From the NCBI RefSeq assembly GCF_027943255.1, contig NC_072892.1, positions 27,241,792 to 27,305,791 on the forward strand: DNA of 64,000 bases, written 5' to 3'. Positions 12,501 through 27,500 of this stretch are shown in pieces. Position 1 is the first letter of the stretch, and each line of letters begins with the position of its first letter. The stretch comes from Anastrepha obliqua. Lineage: Eukaryota; Arthropoda; Insecta; Diptera; Tephritidae. Both the position numbers and the translations under genes were made by a program. The notes under the pieces are model-generated. The model saw nothing but the letters and a program-made list of their open reading frames with translations, was not told the DNA's origin and made no database searches.

Positions 12501-15500
12501 GCTGGGCTATACGAAATAGTTACCAAGTGGATTTTCATGCAGGCGACGCTCAGCTATCTCCTCATCCTCTAACTGTGTGCTTAGCGCCATCTTTTGCTTT
12601 CTTTTTGCAACGTGTCGTCTGCCTTTAAAAAAAACTGCTTTTGATCGAAAATCTTTGACACACACGACTCCAAATTGACTACCTAATCGCCAATATACGA
12701 GTACTTGCATGTATGTACATAGGCATTTATGTCTAACCAACTTGCAAGTTGATGCCACTTGCACGTTTTTCACATTATCAATCCATTATTATCCACTACG
12801 CCATACCATAGTACTTACATATCATACATACACTGGTGTTCATATAAGTAAGTCACTTTATCCTTTTACAATATTCACAATATTTATCTTACTAAATTTT
12901 GTATAAAAATAATTTTGATTGCATGAGTATAACGAAAACTGTATGAGTCAAAGTTCACTTACAAAATTCACAAAAGCTTAACAAATTTCATTTATACCTA
13001 ACCTAACAAATTTCAAAAAATGTTCAAAATGTTCACCTTTTTAATCAGAATTCTTAGAAAACTCCTAGGCATGCAGTTTTATAGCCAATTCAATTTGAAT
13101 ATTTTTTTCCATACGAATTCCATGGGAATTTTCTTCCATTTATAGTCTGAATTATGTGAGCACAAGTGTAATTGGCTGACTGCAGATCCGCGCCGCATTT
13201 GTTGCCACATATCGATATTTGTTCGCGGCGAGTTTTTGATGCGCTTGTCAGCTAGCATTCGGCTGCCACATATCCTGTGGCATGAACCACAAAGCCTTCG
13301 CTGCTACCTGCAACGTGAATATTTTAACCTCAAGTGCCGTTATAACCGTCAGTGTAGGAACTTCTGCCGCTAAAATCGTTTTTGTTGCATACCCCCGACC
13401 AGAAACAGTTTCAACTAACAGTTGATGCCTTTTTTTTTAGAGCATTTTCTGAAACGTCTCCAGCTCAGCTTGCTGCCACTGCGATTCGCATGCCGATTGC
13501 AGTGAGTAGCTTGTTGAGAAGATTATTTTTGTTGCATGTACCAAATTACCTTGTTGTAAGTGGCTGCTATTTTAGTTGTGGTTGGCGTGAAGAGGGTCGA
13601 TATGTTACTTGGACTTCATTCCCTCTTCCAATACACAAATTTGGTATCGTGGGAAAAATGTGATGCTGTAGCTTCTTTTTCGTCACTTTATCTTCCAATT
13701 GCATTTACATTTGTGCAATATTATTTCTTCTTTTTTTTCAAGTAATTCCTGCTTTGCTTATTTCTGCGTTCACAATTTGTGTTTCTTGCGATTTCGCAAA
13801 CTTTTTTCCTCCAACTTAAGTAATCTTTCCTATTTTGGTTTTCAAACTTTTTTTCTCACTTATTTCGTCTCATTCGCCGCATTACTGACAATTTATGTAC
13901 CGTCGATTGGTAACACTGGCCGATATCGGTTTCGCTAGCGTGGGAATTTTGCGCATTCATTGAACGGTAAATCAGGTTTCGCTTGTTGCTACACTTGAAT
14001 TTGATGGTTAAATTGATTTTACGCAATGAAATACAAAACCAAAAAAGTCCACATGGCAAGCAACATTTACCTAAATAGATGAGATGAATGTACTATACAC
14101 ATGAGTGTATGTAGGTATGTAAGAAATGTGCTTATGTTAGAGCGGAGCGATCTCGCTGTCTCTCTATTATTATATCTTGTTAGTACGAGCAACTCCTTTC
14201 GAGGTTCCAAATTTGATTTTTACCGAATATGATTGGTCCCAAAATTTGAGTTTTATGAAACAACATAGAATTTTCTATGCATACTAATCAACAAAAAAAT
14301 AACCACGGCATTTGATACATCAATTTCATGTAAAATTTTTTTATATGGAGTCAGAATAAATTATTTTTTTTTAGATATTGTCGGATTTCTTTTTTCATGA
14401 AAAAATTGTATGAAAATTTAATTTTCTGAGTACTGTAAAAACTCGCTTTTAACGTTTACAATATAACATCGATATTTACTTAAGTTGAAATGGTTGCCCA
14501 GAGAGAGGGCACACTTGGATGAAAATTAAATTCGTCCTTTGTAATAGTTATTTAAATTTTTTTCTTAAGTCCGTTTTTTAATACTTCGTTTTTCATAATT
14601 ATTTAAAAAAGATTTCAAAAATATCTAAGGTAAAAATAAGTATCAAAAATGTATTCTTCGTAAGAAACAATATGGAGTTTCAATGTAGTATTGGCACATT
14701 AGCACATTATTGTTGTAAATAAGGCTGTTGGTGAGGACATAAGAGCAATGTACTTGGTTTAATGGTACTATGGTATATGAACTTGATCACCGCATTTTGA
14801 TTGTCGGTCAGTGTACATAGAAAATTCTATGTTGTTCCATAAAGTCAATCTTTGGAAACTCGAAATGCATTTTAGCCATATGTGGTGTAATAATTTTTAT
14901 TCGTTACAATAAAAATCGTTGCAAAACCGCCCCATCCTAATGTATTGTATGTACTTATAAATAATTGTATTCCCGACTTCAAAGCTCTTGTCTCTGGTAA
15001 TTGCGCGCCATTTAAATTGCACTCTACTTAAAATTTGCTGCTGTTTGTTGTTCTTCGTCTTGAAACAACTGTCAAAAAAGGTCACGCGCAAATTAACCCC
15101 TGCTGCGCTGACAATTATATGAAATGGAAGCTGTTAGAGAGCAATAAAAAATAGTGATAAAAAACAATGTATGAAATCAATGCAAATTACGTTGGGGCTT
15201 TCTCAGAATTTTTTAAATGAAAAATTCTTCTTAACTTCAGAAAGCTTATAAGTATTTTTGTTTTTCTTAAAGCTAGTGTTCGTCGATTAGAACGATACTC
15301 TAAAGGATCTTCTAAGCGCTTGAGGGAAACTTTAAAATATTTTATAAAAACTCTCCCTTCTCAAAAAGTTCCAATTTGGCAATGTTTGTTTGATGCTTTC
15401 ATCTTTAGAAATGCCAAAAACCTGCTTGATAATACAAAATATAGCTTCAATAAAATTGCCTTCTTTTGTGTATCTATTCTCCTGTTTAAAACATTTTTTT

Positions 15501-18500
15501 TGTCTTTTAATTGTTTACTTGTTTATATTTCTCTTAAACTTACTTTTTTCGTGCTAACAAAAGATGAATAAAAATTGTTGTTTTTCTTTTGCCTTTTAGT
15601 CTGTAAGGATGCAAATTATTGTAGTTCCTTAGAAGAGCACGCTGCATAGAATACATAGAATTCATAATTACGGCAATAGCCGTAACTTGTTATAGTTAAA
15701 TTCTCATTGTCAGTAGTCATAGATATACTGAGCGAACAATGACAAGTAAGAATGTCATATAATTCAGCAAATGAGTTAAACATTTCTGCACGGAAAAACA
15801 GCTGCTCAATGTTTACATTTTCATTTTTCTTCATTTTGATTAGAAATTCCTCGCTTGGCTCCATCTGCTTAAATAAATTTTGGTCAAATGATATAAAAAT
15901 ACAAAAGCATACAAGATTATTCTTATCACGCAGTTCTCTCAAAAGTAGCTTTTTTAGTAATTTTTACTCCTTTTGTGATTGTGGAACAAATCACAGAGTG
16001 CGCATTCTGCATAGCAAAATATAACAGTTCTTGCAATCATAATAATTAATTTTTTCTATGCATGGGAATACTGACGTAAACCATCAATTAGCTAAACAAA
16101 AATTTTGCCCAGCTCAAACAACTTAACTATTAAGATGCAACCTTCAGATGGGAATGAAAGAAGAAAAAATTAGGAAAACTTAAACCACATACAAAACCAA
16201 ACGTTAAATAATAAAACCAACATATGTATCTACGTATATGGTATAAATAGATAGAAATAAGTTAATAAACAATGTGTATGTGATACCTGAGACAATATAC
16301 TCGTACACTAAGAAAATTACAAGGCATTACAGCGAACTGCATAATTCAACACCAGTGTTTTATTTGTTGACGACTTTAGTCAGACTTATGATGCTAATAA
16401 AGCGCAACGCGTGTAGTCACAACAATAAAACGTAGCTGGCAGCACAATATAGTAATACGCTGTCGTTAATAACCAAACACTATCTTTTCTCTAAACAAAT
16501 GAAACAAAAACATATATGTACGTAAGTTTTTGTGTTGAAAGAAATGGGCTGTTAATCAGACATAAGCTTTATGGAGAGCTGCCCAAATGTATTTATGATT
16601 TGACAAATTGTATTTATGCATTGACAAAGAGAGGGCGCATATTATTATATTAATGGTTGGTAATAAATTTAGAAGTAGCCATCAATGTGTTTGGTTTAAA
16701 CATCTATATTTTTTAGATAAATGAAATACATAAGTAATTCTTAAAAATATTATCTATTGACAGCCGATGCTGTTGCATGTTTTTTGTTTTTTGCAATCGA
16801 TCTCATTTCTATCGCCAGTTACTATTCACTGCAAAAACCACATTTTGCTATTGAAGCAGCTGTTCGTCCTAGAAAAAGCGTCGCTCGAAGCCTCTCGAGT
16901 TCAAGTCAAACGCCACTAAATTTCCTTATTACTAAATCATTCACCATGAATGCCATCAAACGATGAAACATGCATAATTGAGTCAGACCTAATGAATTTG
17001 AAAGTTGCGTCTGTCACGAATCTTCTATCTTTATCCAATAATGACAGCAACTCTGCTGTTTATGCATTTTTTTATTTATTCGGGCCGCCCCTTGTCTACT
17101 ACCTTAACCAGACCATAGTCTTCGCATTGAAACGTTGTTTCAGAAGCCTCTCAAGAGCTTTTATAAGCATTCCACGCATCGTAGCCACAGATGTTTTTAT
17201 TTGAAGGCGGAAACCAATAACTCCCGCAAATGCCACCTACTTGGCTCACATTTCGACATTTTCAAGCGCAAAAAAAAAAGTATGGCGATGTTAAATAATA
17301 AAAATGAATTGTAATATAATAAAAAGGAATTGTAATATAACAAAATGAATTGTTCCCAGATGTTTAAGACTCCTACTAAGCATTTTCGGCCTAATATTTT
17401 TTCTATTTTCAACAAATATATTCTATATTCGTTTCTATTCTATTCTATATTCAACGAATAGATACTTTCTTTTTATTTTGTAAATTATTTTTTCAAAAAA
17501 CTTCAATAAAGTGCATATGTTGACTTGCATTGCGGGACATTCCTACAGAAAATAGAGGCAAGAGCTTTTAAAGTAGCGACCGGCAAGTAAGAATCTCAGT
17601 AGTAATTTATGGTATGGTAAATTAGTAAAAGTCATTCGTGCCTGAACTTCACAGTAAAAAAAGAAAGTGTTGAACTTAAAGTGGTTTCACTAATTAAAAA
17701 ACTCTATGCCTCGATGGTAAATCGGCCATCATTCGGTCAACCGTTTACTACAATATCCGGCTGTCTACCTCTCATTTACTGTTGCCAATTTCTAATGCAT
17801 TGCATCAAATGCTGTTCCGACTCTTCCGCTTAATTATTAGCACCTACTTGAAAACAGATTTTTTATTTACTTTAATAACAAAATACTGAAATATATAAAT
17901 CTCGTATGAATTTGAATAATATTTTATTTTTCATGTTTTAAAATAATAAAACATTTCACATTTTACAATAAAACATATTTACATGGGCGTGCACACAAGC
18001 ATGTGCATAAGGCATACATGCATTCAAGTATAATTTTTCTACCACGCAAAATTACTCACACATCGATCTGCCTGTGTTGGCGTTGGCGATGCCCACACAT
18101 AGTGAATGCCACTTGAAGTATTTTTTAGATTGGTTTATTAATCGATTTCCACTTGATCGCGTCAAATGACACAATTTTTTATTCATGTTTTGTTTTTCTT
18201 AAGTTTCCAACAATTTTTACCGAATGTGGGTGATTGTTATTGTTTGACTGGCTATAGTTCATTCTGCGTATTGCATGAATGCAATCTCCGTTTTCTACTT
18301 TCCACTCTTTGGGCGACTTAATCTGGGTGCCGTAGGTGGATTGGGAAAATTAATATTGACGACTTGATCGTGCGTAATTTGTTCGTGGGTGTAAGCTGCA
18401 TTTTGATTCTATTAGCATTTTATTTCTAAATATTTTTAAAACTTGTAAATTTAAAATGTTTTGTTAATCCGTTCAAGCGTGCCATGCCCAGGTTGAGTGC

Positions 18501-21500
18501 AAAGCTATGTAAGTGTTATTTGTGGCCTTTTTTATGAAAAAAATTCTCTCTACTAAATTTATGTGTTTAATTAATTTTTTGTTTATTTACATTTTCTTAA
18601 ACTTAGTGATATGGATATTTGTTCTCAACTCCATTACATATTTTTATACCGGCGCACACTTAAACACAAGGGTATTGTATTTTAATATATGTCCATCCAT
18701 ATGTCAATGAAGCTTTTTTCAAATATTACGAAGAAAAAAAAATTACGATAAAGAAAAAATTTGAAAAATGAGCGTGTGTAAATGCGTTTGTTTCGATAAC
18801 GACTTAATTTCGTACAAACTTGGTACCAGTGTTGCTCCCACATAAATATTATTGAGACCTGGAAAGAACCAAGGTCATTCTTTTTACGAGTATGTTAAGA
18901 CTAAATTTCCATCTGAGCCCGAAAGGGTTCGTGCGTGACTCCCATTCGGTAGTTCAAAACCTCGGGCGTGAAATCTCAAAGGGTAGAGCAAATTTTTTCT
19001 AATAGCGGTCGCCTCTCGGCAGGCAATGGCAAAACTCCGAGTGTGTATTTCTGCCATGAAAAAATAAAAAATCTGCCGTTCGGAGTAGTCATAAAATTGT
19101 AGGTTCCTCCAGATGTGGAAAAATCCAAGACGTGTACCATAAAAAAGAGGAAGAGCTCGGCCAAACAACCCAACTAAGGGTGTAAATGGCAATTATGTAT
19201 GTAAGTATGTATGCAAGTAGCTGCTCACTCACATTTTTTATATTTTGTCCGCGTCGGTTCAACAGTGGTTTTTGTTTGATTTGTTATGAAAAGAAATCTT
19301 AATGTCCTTTGATAAAAGGTTCGCGTCCGCTAAATAGAGATTTTTGTGTACCTTTTATGAATTGGGCGTCTGGCCAAGAGAGTAATTTGTTCCGAAATGT
19401 ATACTTCTATATATATATGTATTCTTATATAAGAAAAAATGACCTCCCAAGGGAGATGTCTATCTAATTAATAGAGGTGTCCATTAGGAGAGGTTTCATT
19501 GTATTTACGTCCATTCGTCCGTCTGATGTTATAAGCCAAAACTTCCATTGTCTTTAAGTTAGTTTGTTTTCAAAAATTAATACTTCGGTCCAAGCAGTTC
19601 CTAACATGTAAGCTATCTTTTTCTTACTCTTTTCAATTGAAAACCTTTTTTTCGAATCACTTTCCTTATTATTATTATTGCCTTACATTTGACTTCAAAA
19701 GAAAGTTGCGTCAAACGCCGCTGTCATCTTTCAAGTCCACCACACTTTTTATGCGTACAATTTTATGTTACCATTGGTCAGCCAACCTACGCACTTCCGG
19801 TTTCTTTTTGGACCATAGGCGGCTACTCAATCAATTATGCAGCTCTTATGCCACCTTTCGGCACGATTTGCTCTTCCTTTCCTCAACTAATTACTGAAGT
19901 TCGATGTTTTAATTGTTTACACTCGTCATTTGCCGGCATTATTGTACAGCACTAACCTTTCGCCTACTGTTTTTCCGGCGCGTGCTGCCACCAAGTCGAC
20001 TTGTACCGGTTAAAAATCAATAAGCAACAACAACAATATAAGAAATTGATGTCACGATGCATGCACAAGTCTAGACACTGCTCTTCTTTTGCGGGTGAAC
20101 GGTTGACATTGTTGTTGTTTTTATTTAGCATGTTGTGTCAGCGGCACGTGGCAGTGCGTCACGCACCCCATTTGCGTACTAATGGTACACGGCGCAGGCG
20201 TCGACAGCGTTGACCTATGCAAAATGATGCGTGGTGCAGTGATTTGTTTTGTTAATTAGATGCAAAACAATTTGTGTAGGCTCATGGGCTCAAAGTGGCG
20301 TTGATTAGTGTATGGGTGTACTGTGTATTTTTAATTCGTGTAAGCGTGGGGGGAAAAATATACTAGGCTGAAGTGTTGGTGTCCGAGTGGGTTGTTCATC
20401 ATATAAAATTTGTTTTAATTATTTTGAGTTTATGAATATTTCTGAAAAGTTCTTTTAGTCAGCAAAAGTGGAAGAAAATGTGTGCGTTTTATATTTCTTA
20501 AGCGAAATATTTTGCAGAAGGAGCGTGCAAGTAGATACACTGCTGGTTTGCTCAAATAAAGTCATAAATCCAAAAATTCGAATTCGTTTACGCAAGCTAT
20601 TCGGTGAATTGGCTTTAAATTATCTGTAGAGATGATACTTGTTTCTGGTTTAATGAGTATATGAATAATATTTGAAGTGAACTGCAATGCTCACTAGAGT
20701 CCCTAAAACCTATAACATAATAAAAACATAAGAAAAAATGACTGCTTGTGTATTTTGCATACCCCAGGCATCCTTGGCCCAAACTTTTTCAGAACTGGCG
20801 TTCTGAGTGCTACCGAATAATGGTGCGCGATGTTTTGGTTATCAATACCAATACCGATAGCCCTACATAGCCATCACTTTTTTCGATACGAATGAATGCT
20901 CTCAAGAAATGGACCTTTCACTTGAACGTCTCGGCATTGTCGTTTTACTGTTTTGGATTACTTTTTGTGGTGGCACGTCAAACCACTAGATTTTGCTTAT
21001 GAACCACAAATGGCTATTGGCGAGTGAAGACCGGCTATGGAAAGAGAGGTGCAACATTAGACCGATCGACCAGTCTCTCCGAGACTTCGGGATGGTATTT
21101 GCTAGATGTCCAAATAGCATAAAAATTACAACCTAAGAAATTCAAATATTCCGCATTTTATTAACTTACTTATGTTTTATTTGATTCTAGGGCCCTTCCT
21201 CGCTTAGAATTGCTCTGCGGCGCGATTTGCGAGAATTATCCATCTCAAGTGCAAACAGGTTATTTTCTGGACTTTCATTTTCTAAATGAGGTTGTCCACG
21301 CAATACCATAATTCCAAATGAATGAATGATTTTCTGATATTCAGTTCGTGTGATATTTAATCTTTTTCAATGCATGTGGATGCATAAAATAGCAGGAGAA
21401 AAAATTTTTGGAATGTTGTTCTAGATTGGGCTTTGCTTTTCTAAATACCTACCGAGTCCAAAATAGCGCCTGCTGCCGAGATCCCCAATTGATGGCTCCT

Positions 21501-24500
21501 GCTGCTGCCGTAGACGAATGGGTTGATGCGTGACTACCATTCGGAAGTGTGGAGATTCAAATCTCCGTGCATGAAACAGCAAAATGATAGAAAACGTTTT
21601 TTCCAATAGCGGCCGCCAGTCGAGAGGCAATGGAAAACCTTTGAGTGTATTACAGACATGAAAAAGGTCTCATTATAAAAAAACCTTTGCCATTCCGAGT
21701 CGGTGTAAACTTGGGACCTGCCTCCAGGGCCAAACAGGGACCTGCCTCCATTTGTGGAACAACATCAAGACGCACGCCACAAATAGGAGAAGGAGCTCGG
21801 CCAAATACCTAACAGAAGTGTACGCGCCAATTATTTATTTTTATTGCGGCTCTTATGCAGATAAATCCTAATTTATGATAGTGGACAATGTAACTGTCCG
21901 TTTTATATTTATTTCATTTATTATAAAATTCGATTTAAAAAATTATTTAATTAAAAATTAATCGTGTTTTAAATTTCTTCACTTATTTGTTTTTTTTATT
22001 AATTTCTTTACTTAATTTTTTATTTTTTTTATTAATTTCTTTATTTTTTCTTAATTCCTTTATTTTTCTTAATTGAATTGCATTTTATGATTTTTTATCA
22101 TTTATATCATCTCTTTCACTTAATTGAATTAAATTTTGTTCAACTTTAATTTAGTTTTGTTTTGTTTTACTACTACTACTTGTTACATTACTTGTATTTT
22201 TTATTTTATTTGCTAAATTAATTAAATTATTTTATTTCATTTTATTGAATGTTTCGTTTTTCAAAATGCCTTCTGTATTCTTTTAGTCGCTATCTATGCA
22301 TGAACCCAAAAACAAAAATCTTCCTATACGCTTGAACCGCAAATTACCTCACCGGCTCGCATCAAATATAATTAACTTTATAGCAGCTGTTGCTGGCTGA
22401 AAGCGTGGCGAGCAGGCATAGAAATTTTCTAGTCGTTCAAATTGCTTCCCAGTTCAACAACACCAAATAAAAATTTCTGCTCTAAAACATTTCTGTAGTA
22501 TTAGAAAAAGCAACCAATTTTTTATACCTTTTCTGTTTTAGTTGCGCTTGTGTGTGTACGAGTATGTGTGTTGTTGCTATGTTTATAATGAGCCATCATC
22601 ATGCCACCCCACCACTACAAATTTTTCACGCTTATTTCTTTACTTCAAAATGACGAGTACTCGCGCTTCTTTTTCGTCTTGGCTGCTGTCTCATTTCTGC
22701 CTATCTGCAGGCCCATACTTTAGGCACTGAAGCATGCGACCCCTTCTGAGAAATCGCATCAACACTGCGGGCGTAACTGCTGGTTCATAATATATGTACG
22801 CACTGCATGCATACTCGTATATGTAAAAATATATGCATGCAGATATATAAGTATGTATGAATGTACATTTGTATGAAGGTGTTTGTGGAGTTATTTTTAC
22901 CTTACGCTGCTTCTACACGAGCGCTTTGTGTGTTTGGTTGCTCGTAGTTTATCGAACCGTTGTAATTGTTGCAGGCCAAAAATATGACCGAGGAAGAGTG
23001 GCAATCACCGGTAAATACATTGCATTTTAAATATTTTGTTTATGTTTTTACCGTGGATTTTGGTATTTTATTTGCAGCCTTACTTTTTGGATGCCTAAAA
23101 TACGGTAAGCCTTCGGTGAAGCAATTAAATTCATAATAAAACTTAAAGCTTCTATGAAATAGGGGATTTCAGTTTCAGCCACTTCACGCATCCATAATTT
23201 CTCATTACTTCATAGATAATAATATCGCATTATTCGAGTGTGTAAGAAAATACGATGTTCGGCAGCCTAGCATTTTCATCTACTCACTTCTTTCTGCTTT
23301 AATAATTTCTGTATCATCTTCATACCTAATGGACACATCATTAATTTAAGTGTTGGAAAATTAACAAACAAACCAAAAAACAAAGTCAAAATAAATTTCA
23401 TATTGTAGGTGTATGTATGTATAAGTATATAGAAATGCATTGCCTCCCGAGCGCACTCTGCTTATCCTCTTTTAGAGTACTTTTTTGAGTGTGCTTCGAG
23501 CAGCGAAAAAAGTAAAATTAAAAGCATCTACTGCACCGAAAAATGTTTACTTTTAAGTGGCCTTCGACAAAGTAATGGGTTCAAACAAACGCTACGATAA
23601 ATGGATGGACCTGCATACATATATACATATATTCATATACATAAGTATGTTTGCGAACACACATATAAACGCACATTTTTTCTGTGGCTAAATTTTAATT
23701 AATTTAAACAAAACGCTCATTTAACCACATTAAAAAGCTGACTGTGACTTAGTTTTTAACTTTACCGCTGAAAGAGTTTCCGACTGTGTTGGTCAAGAGT
23801 TCTAAGGTCATTCACTCTCACCTCTGCCGGGTGTTAACAAGGGAAAATTAGTGGTTTTTATAGAAAAAATGTAAATTATTTTTCTTACCTTTCGTACGCG
23901 CTAAAGTTACATGCATAGATATTTAGTTTTTACAAAACACCAACATAAAAAAAACTAATAAAAATATGTTTACTAAATACATACTTTGAAGTTTTTCAAT
24001 CCCTTCGAAATTTAATATTTTACAGTCCGTTTAAAAAAAAATGCATGTGCATTCCACTTTGATCAAAAAGTTCCCGGAATATATTTAGAAAATTCAAAAT
24101 TCAAGTTTCCTCCTCAAAAGTTATATTATCGCCTTCAAAGTACTCCCCATCAACTACAACGCACTAATGTCAGCGTTTGACACAGCTATCGAAACATTTC
24201 TCGAACTCTATTTTCGGTATAGCCATAAGAACCGTCTTCGATTTATCCATTACTTCCTTTCGGCTATTAAAACCCGTCCCCGGCAGTGGTTTTTTGACTC
24301 GATCAGACATAAAGCAAACGCAGGGAGCCATATCTGGTGAATTCGATGGCTGCTGGATGATATTCATTTCATTCTTGGTCAAAAATTCTTTCTTTTTTTG
24401 GGTAAACTGTCTGTTGGGTAGTCTGCCTGAGCTACGGGCAAAAATTTGTGGTGTACAACACCGTTGTAATCTATAAAAACCTGAAAAAATTAGTATCGCT

Positions 24501-27500
24501 TTCTGCTTTGACTGAAAAAGATGTGGTTGTTTTTGGTCTTGGCTCATTCGGAGCTTTCCACTCACTCCCTGATATCTGGATTGCGTGTCGTTCTCATAAA
24601 CCCACGTCTCGTCTCCAGTAATGATGCGTTTGATGAATGTTGAGTCGGATTCAGGCTTGGCAATCATGTCTTTGGCGATATCGACGCGGTCTATTTTTTG
24701 CATGACATTCAGTAGCTTTGGAACGAACTTTGCAGCAACCTGATGCAAACCCAATCATAAACTAAATATCCTGAACAGATCTATAAACAATATTCAAGTT
24801 CCCTGCCAGTTCTCTGATGGTTAGTTTTCGGTTATTGATCAACTTTTCTTACACTTTAATTGATGTTTTCATTAGTTTTCGATGTCGACGGCCTGCCACT
24901 ATGTTATGAAATCAAAATAAAAAGTTGTACAGTGTTAGTCTCGTAACTCAATAGCCGCATCTCGTATAAAAGACTAAGATTTCTGAAACGAGAGTTATAC
25001 AGTTTTGCAGTAAACAGTGGATTGTTATGTCAAGTTTTACCAAAAATGGACGCACCGTCGAAAACTTCGAAAGAGATAGCCGAAAGAGTTGATGAAATAC
25101 GATGTGTAATTTTTATTATTTCTATAACATTTACGCAAATACACTACACAACATTTTTATTGCAATCGCGATAAAGTTACAAAGCGTAACACAATTCGCC
25201 GGTCGTTGTAAGCAATCTCGCCATGCATAGCTTGTTTTACATGCATCAACAACAATGCATACAATTTATCTATTAGATTACAAATATCTCTTTTTTTAGT
25301 TCTTTTCCCTTTGCAGGCGTAAGATATCCAATAACTGGACAGCTCTCGAATTCGCAATGTACTCATAGTCTCCTACTTCACTTTATTGTGCCATTTTGAC
25401 GCGTTTGTTGTTGTTATTGTTGCTGTAGCTTCTTCTTGTTTTGCGGTTTGCGTTGTCCAAAGCCTCATATTTCGCAATGCACACCAACAAACAACCTCTG
25501 TCGCAGTGCATTGCACTCCACTTTGACCTCAACGACTGGCTGACAACTCTATCGCAATTGTCCAACTGATGAGCTCCCATGCATTCTAAAGTATCAGAGG
25601 CGGCAGTTCTCTCGTTACTATTTGTTTGCTTTATTTTTTTCGATAAAATTGAAAAGTGCACTGTTTTGTTTTGTTTTGAAGAATAAAAATAGCGGAAATA
25701 CGCCGCTGTCGCCGACAAGTGCAGTGCCCACTACTATTTAGCCGAGTCGTGTGTACATTTTCACAGATTAAGAAGTTCATCACACTTGATGTTCGCTCAC
25801 TCGTTCATCTAAGCTGCTGCCGACTCGCTTTGCTGGCGGGCTGTTTGCCTGGCTATCGGCGGCAGTTTCTCAACTGTTTAACTGGCCTTTGTCCCTTCTT
25901 TGGCTGAGCGATTTTCAATGCATACTTTAATACTTTTGTGTACAGAAGTAAATATATATGTTTTCATTTTAGTATTGTGGTTATTTCGCAGAAACACTTC
26001 GCTGCCTCGGTTAGCTTTTGTGGCTTCCCTTCGTTTTATTTTTTGCATTCAAATAGTTTTGCTTCGTTGCGCCTCACTGCCTCCAATGCGACATAAATCT
26101 CAAAGTATGCAAATCAGCGGAAGTGACCATTGCCAGGCCGCGTTACCAGCGATCTGGGAAATGATTTTATGCGGCTTTTGTTTTCCACAAATTGCAATCT
26201 TTTGATAATTATACGTTTTCAAAACTTCTTTTATTGTATCTACAACTTTTACACTACATGAGCAAGTGATTGGATGGCTATTGAGTTGACAAACTAAGTT
26301 TATCTGAATTGATAAGACTGGGAGAATCTGTTTGATCTTAATGCTCTAGGAGAAAGTAGAAATCCATTTTCGGTAAATGCTCCCAAGCACTCTCGCAAAA
26401 TATTACCAACACGCAATACAGTTCTTAAAATTCAGCACCAGTGTATTAAAAAAATAAATAAATAATTGGCGCGCACACTTCTGTTAGGTGTTTGACCAGC
26501 TCCTCCTCGTACGTACAATTTTAAGTCGACTCCGAACAGCAGATATTTTTTTATGAGGAGCTTTTCCATGGCAGAAATACTCTCGGAGGTTTGCCATGCC
26601 TGCCGAAGGGCGATCGCTATGAGAAAAAACCGTTTCTATTATTTGATGTTCATGCACGGAGATTGGAACCTACGTATTCCCGAAAGGTTGCTCCTGAAAG
26701 TTGCTTGGAAGCTAAAAAACCAATCTTCGCTAACAAACATTCTCTAATTTGTTACTGTAAGATTAATAATTATTAAAAAAAAACATTCCCGGAATACCAA
26801 CAATTAAAGACAGTAGATATTGAGTTATGGCACACACGTCAAAAATAAAAAAATTCAGAATAAGGCTTCAAAGTCGAAAAGATAAGAAATCAGGTCTGAT
26901 CTTTCAATTTTGACACAAGCATTACGTAATTTACACATCTCGGCTTAAATTCATTGCAGACAGGACCATAATTTTAGCTTTGCCTTACATTTTTGATTTG
27001 AACCGCGGTGCTGTTCACTGTCCAGTGCTACTTCAGAGGATTTGCTTTAATATTCCAGCCAGAGATCTTCGTAGTTCGTAGTTGGTCTCTCAAAATCGCA
27101 TTATCCTCTAATGCTCCTATTACTAGAGTACTAATAGGACTATGAATAAGTTCGTGCGGTTTTTTCGAAATTTGAAACTTTATTGACGTAAAATGGTTAC
27201 AAATTTAATATTCAAAGTATTGTCCATCGCTTACTACTACTTTTTCCCATCTTTCTGGCAATTCACGGATTCCCTTTGTGAAAAATTCGGTCGGTTTTGC
27301 CGCAATCCACGAATCGATCCATTTTTTGACTTCATCGTAATTACGGAAGTGCTGGTCAGCCAGGCCATGTTGCATCGATCGGAAGAGATAGTAATCGGAT
27401 GGCGCAAGATCTGGACTATACGGCGGGTGGGGTAGGACATCCCATTTGAGCGTTTCTAAGTATGTTTTGACCACTTGTGCAACATGTGGCCGAGCATTGT

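Noticed and set aside
12507..12773. Minus-strand frame including MALSTQLEDEEIAERRLHEN
   Set aside because: The short acidic segment looks protein-like and could be a transposon scrap, but it is isolated and matches nothing I can name.
24177..24476. Plus-strand 99-codon frame
   Set aside because: Antisense shadow of the degenerate mariner transposase.
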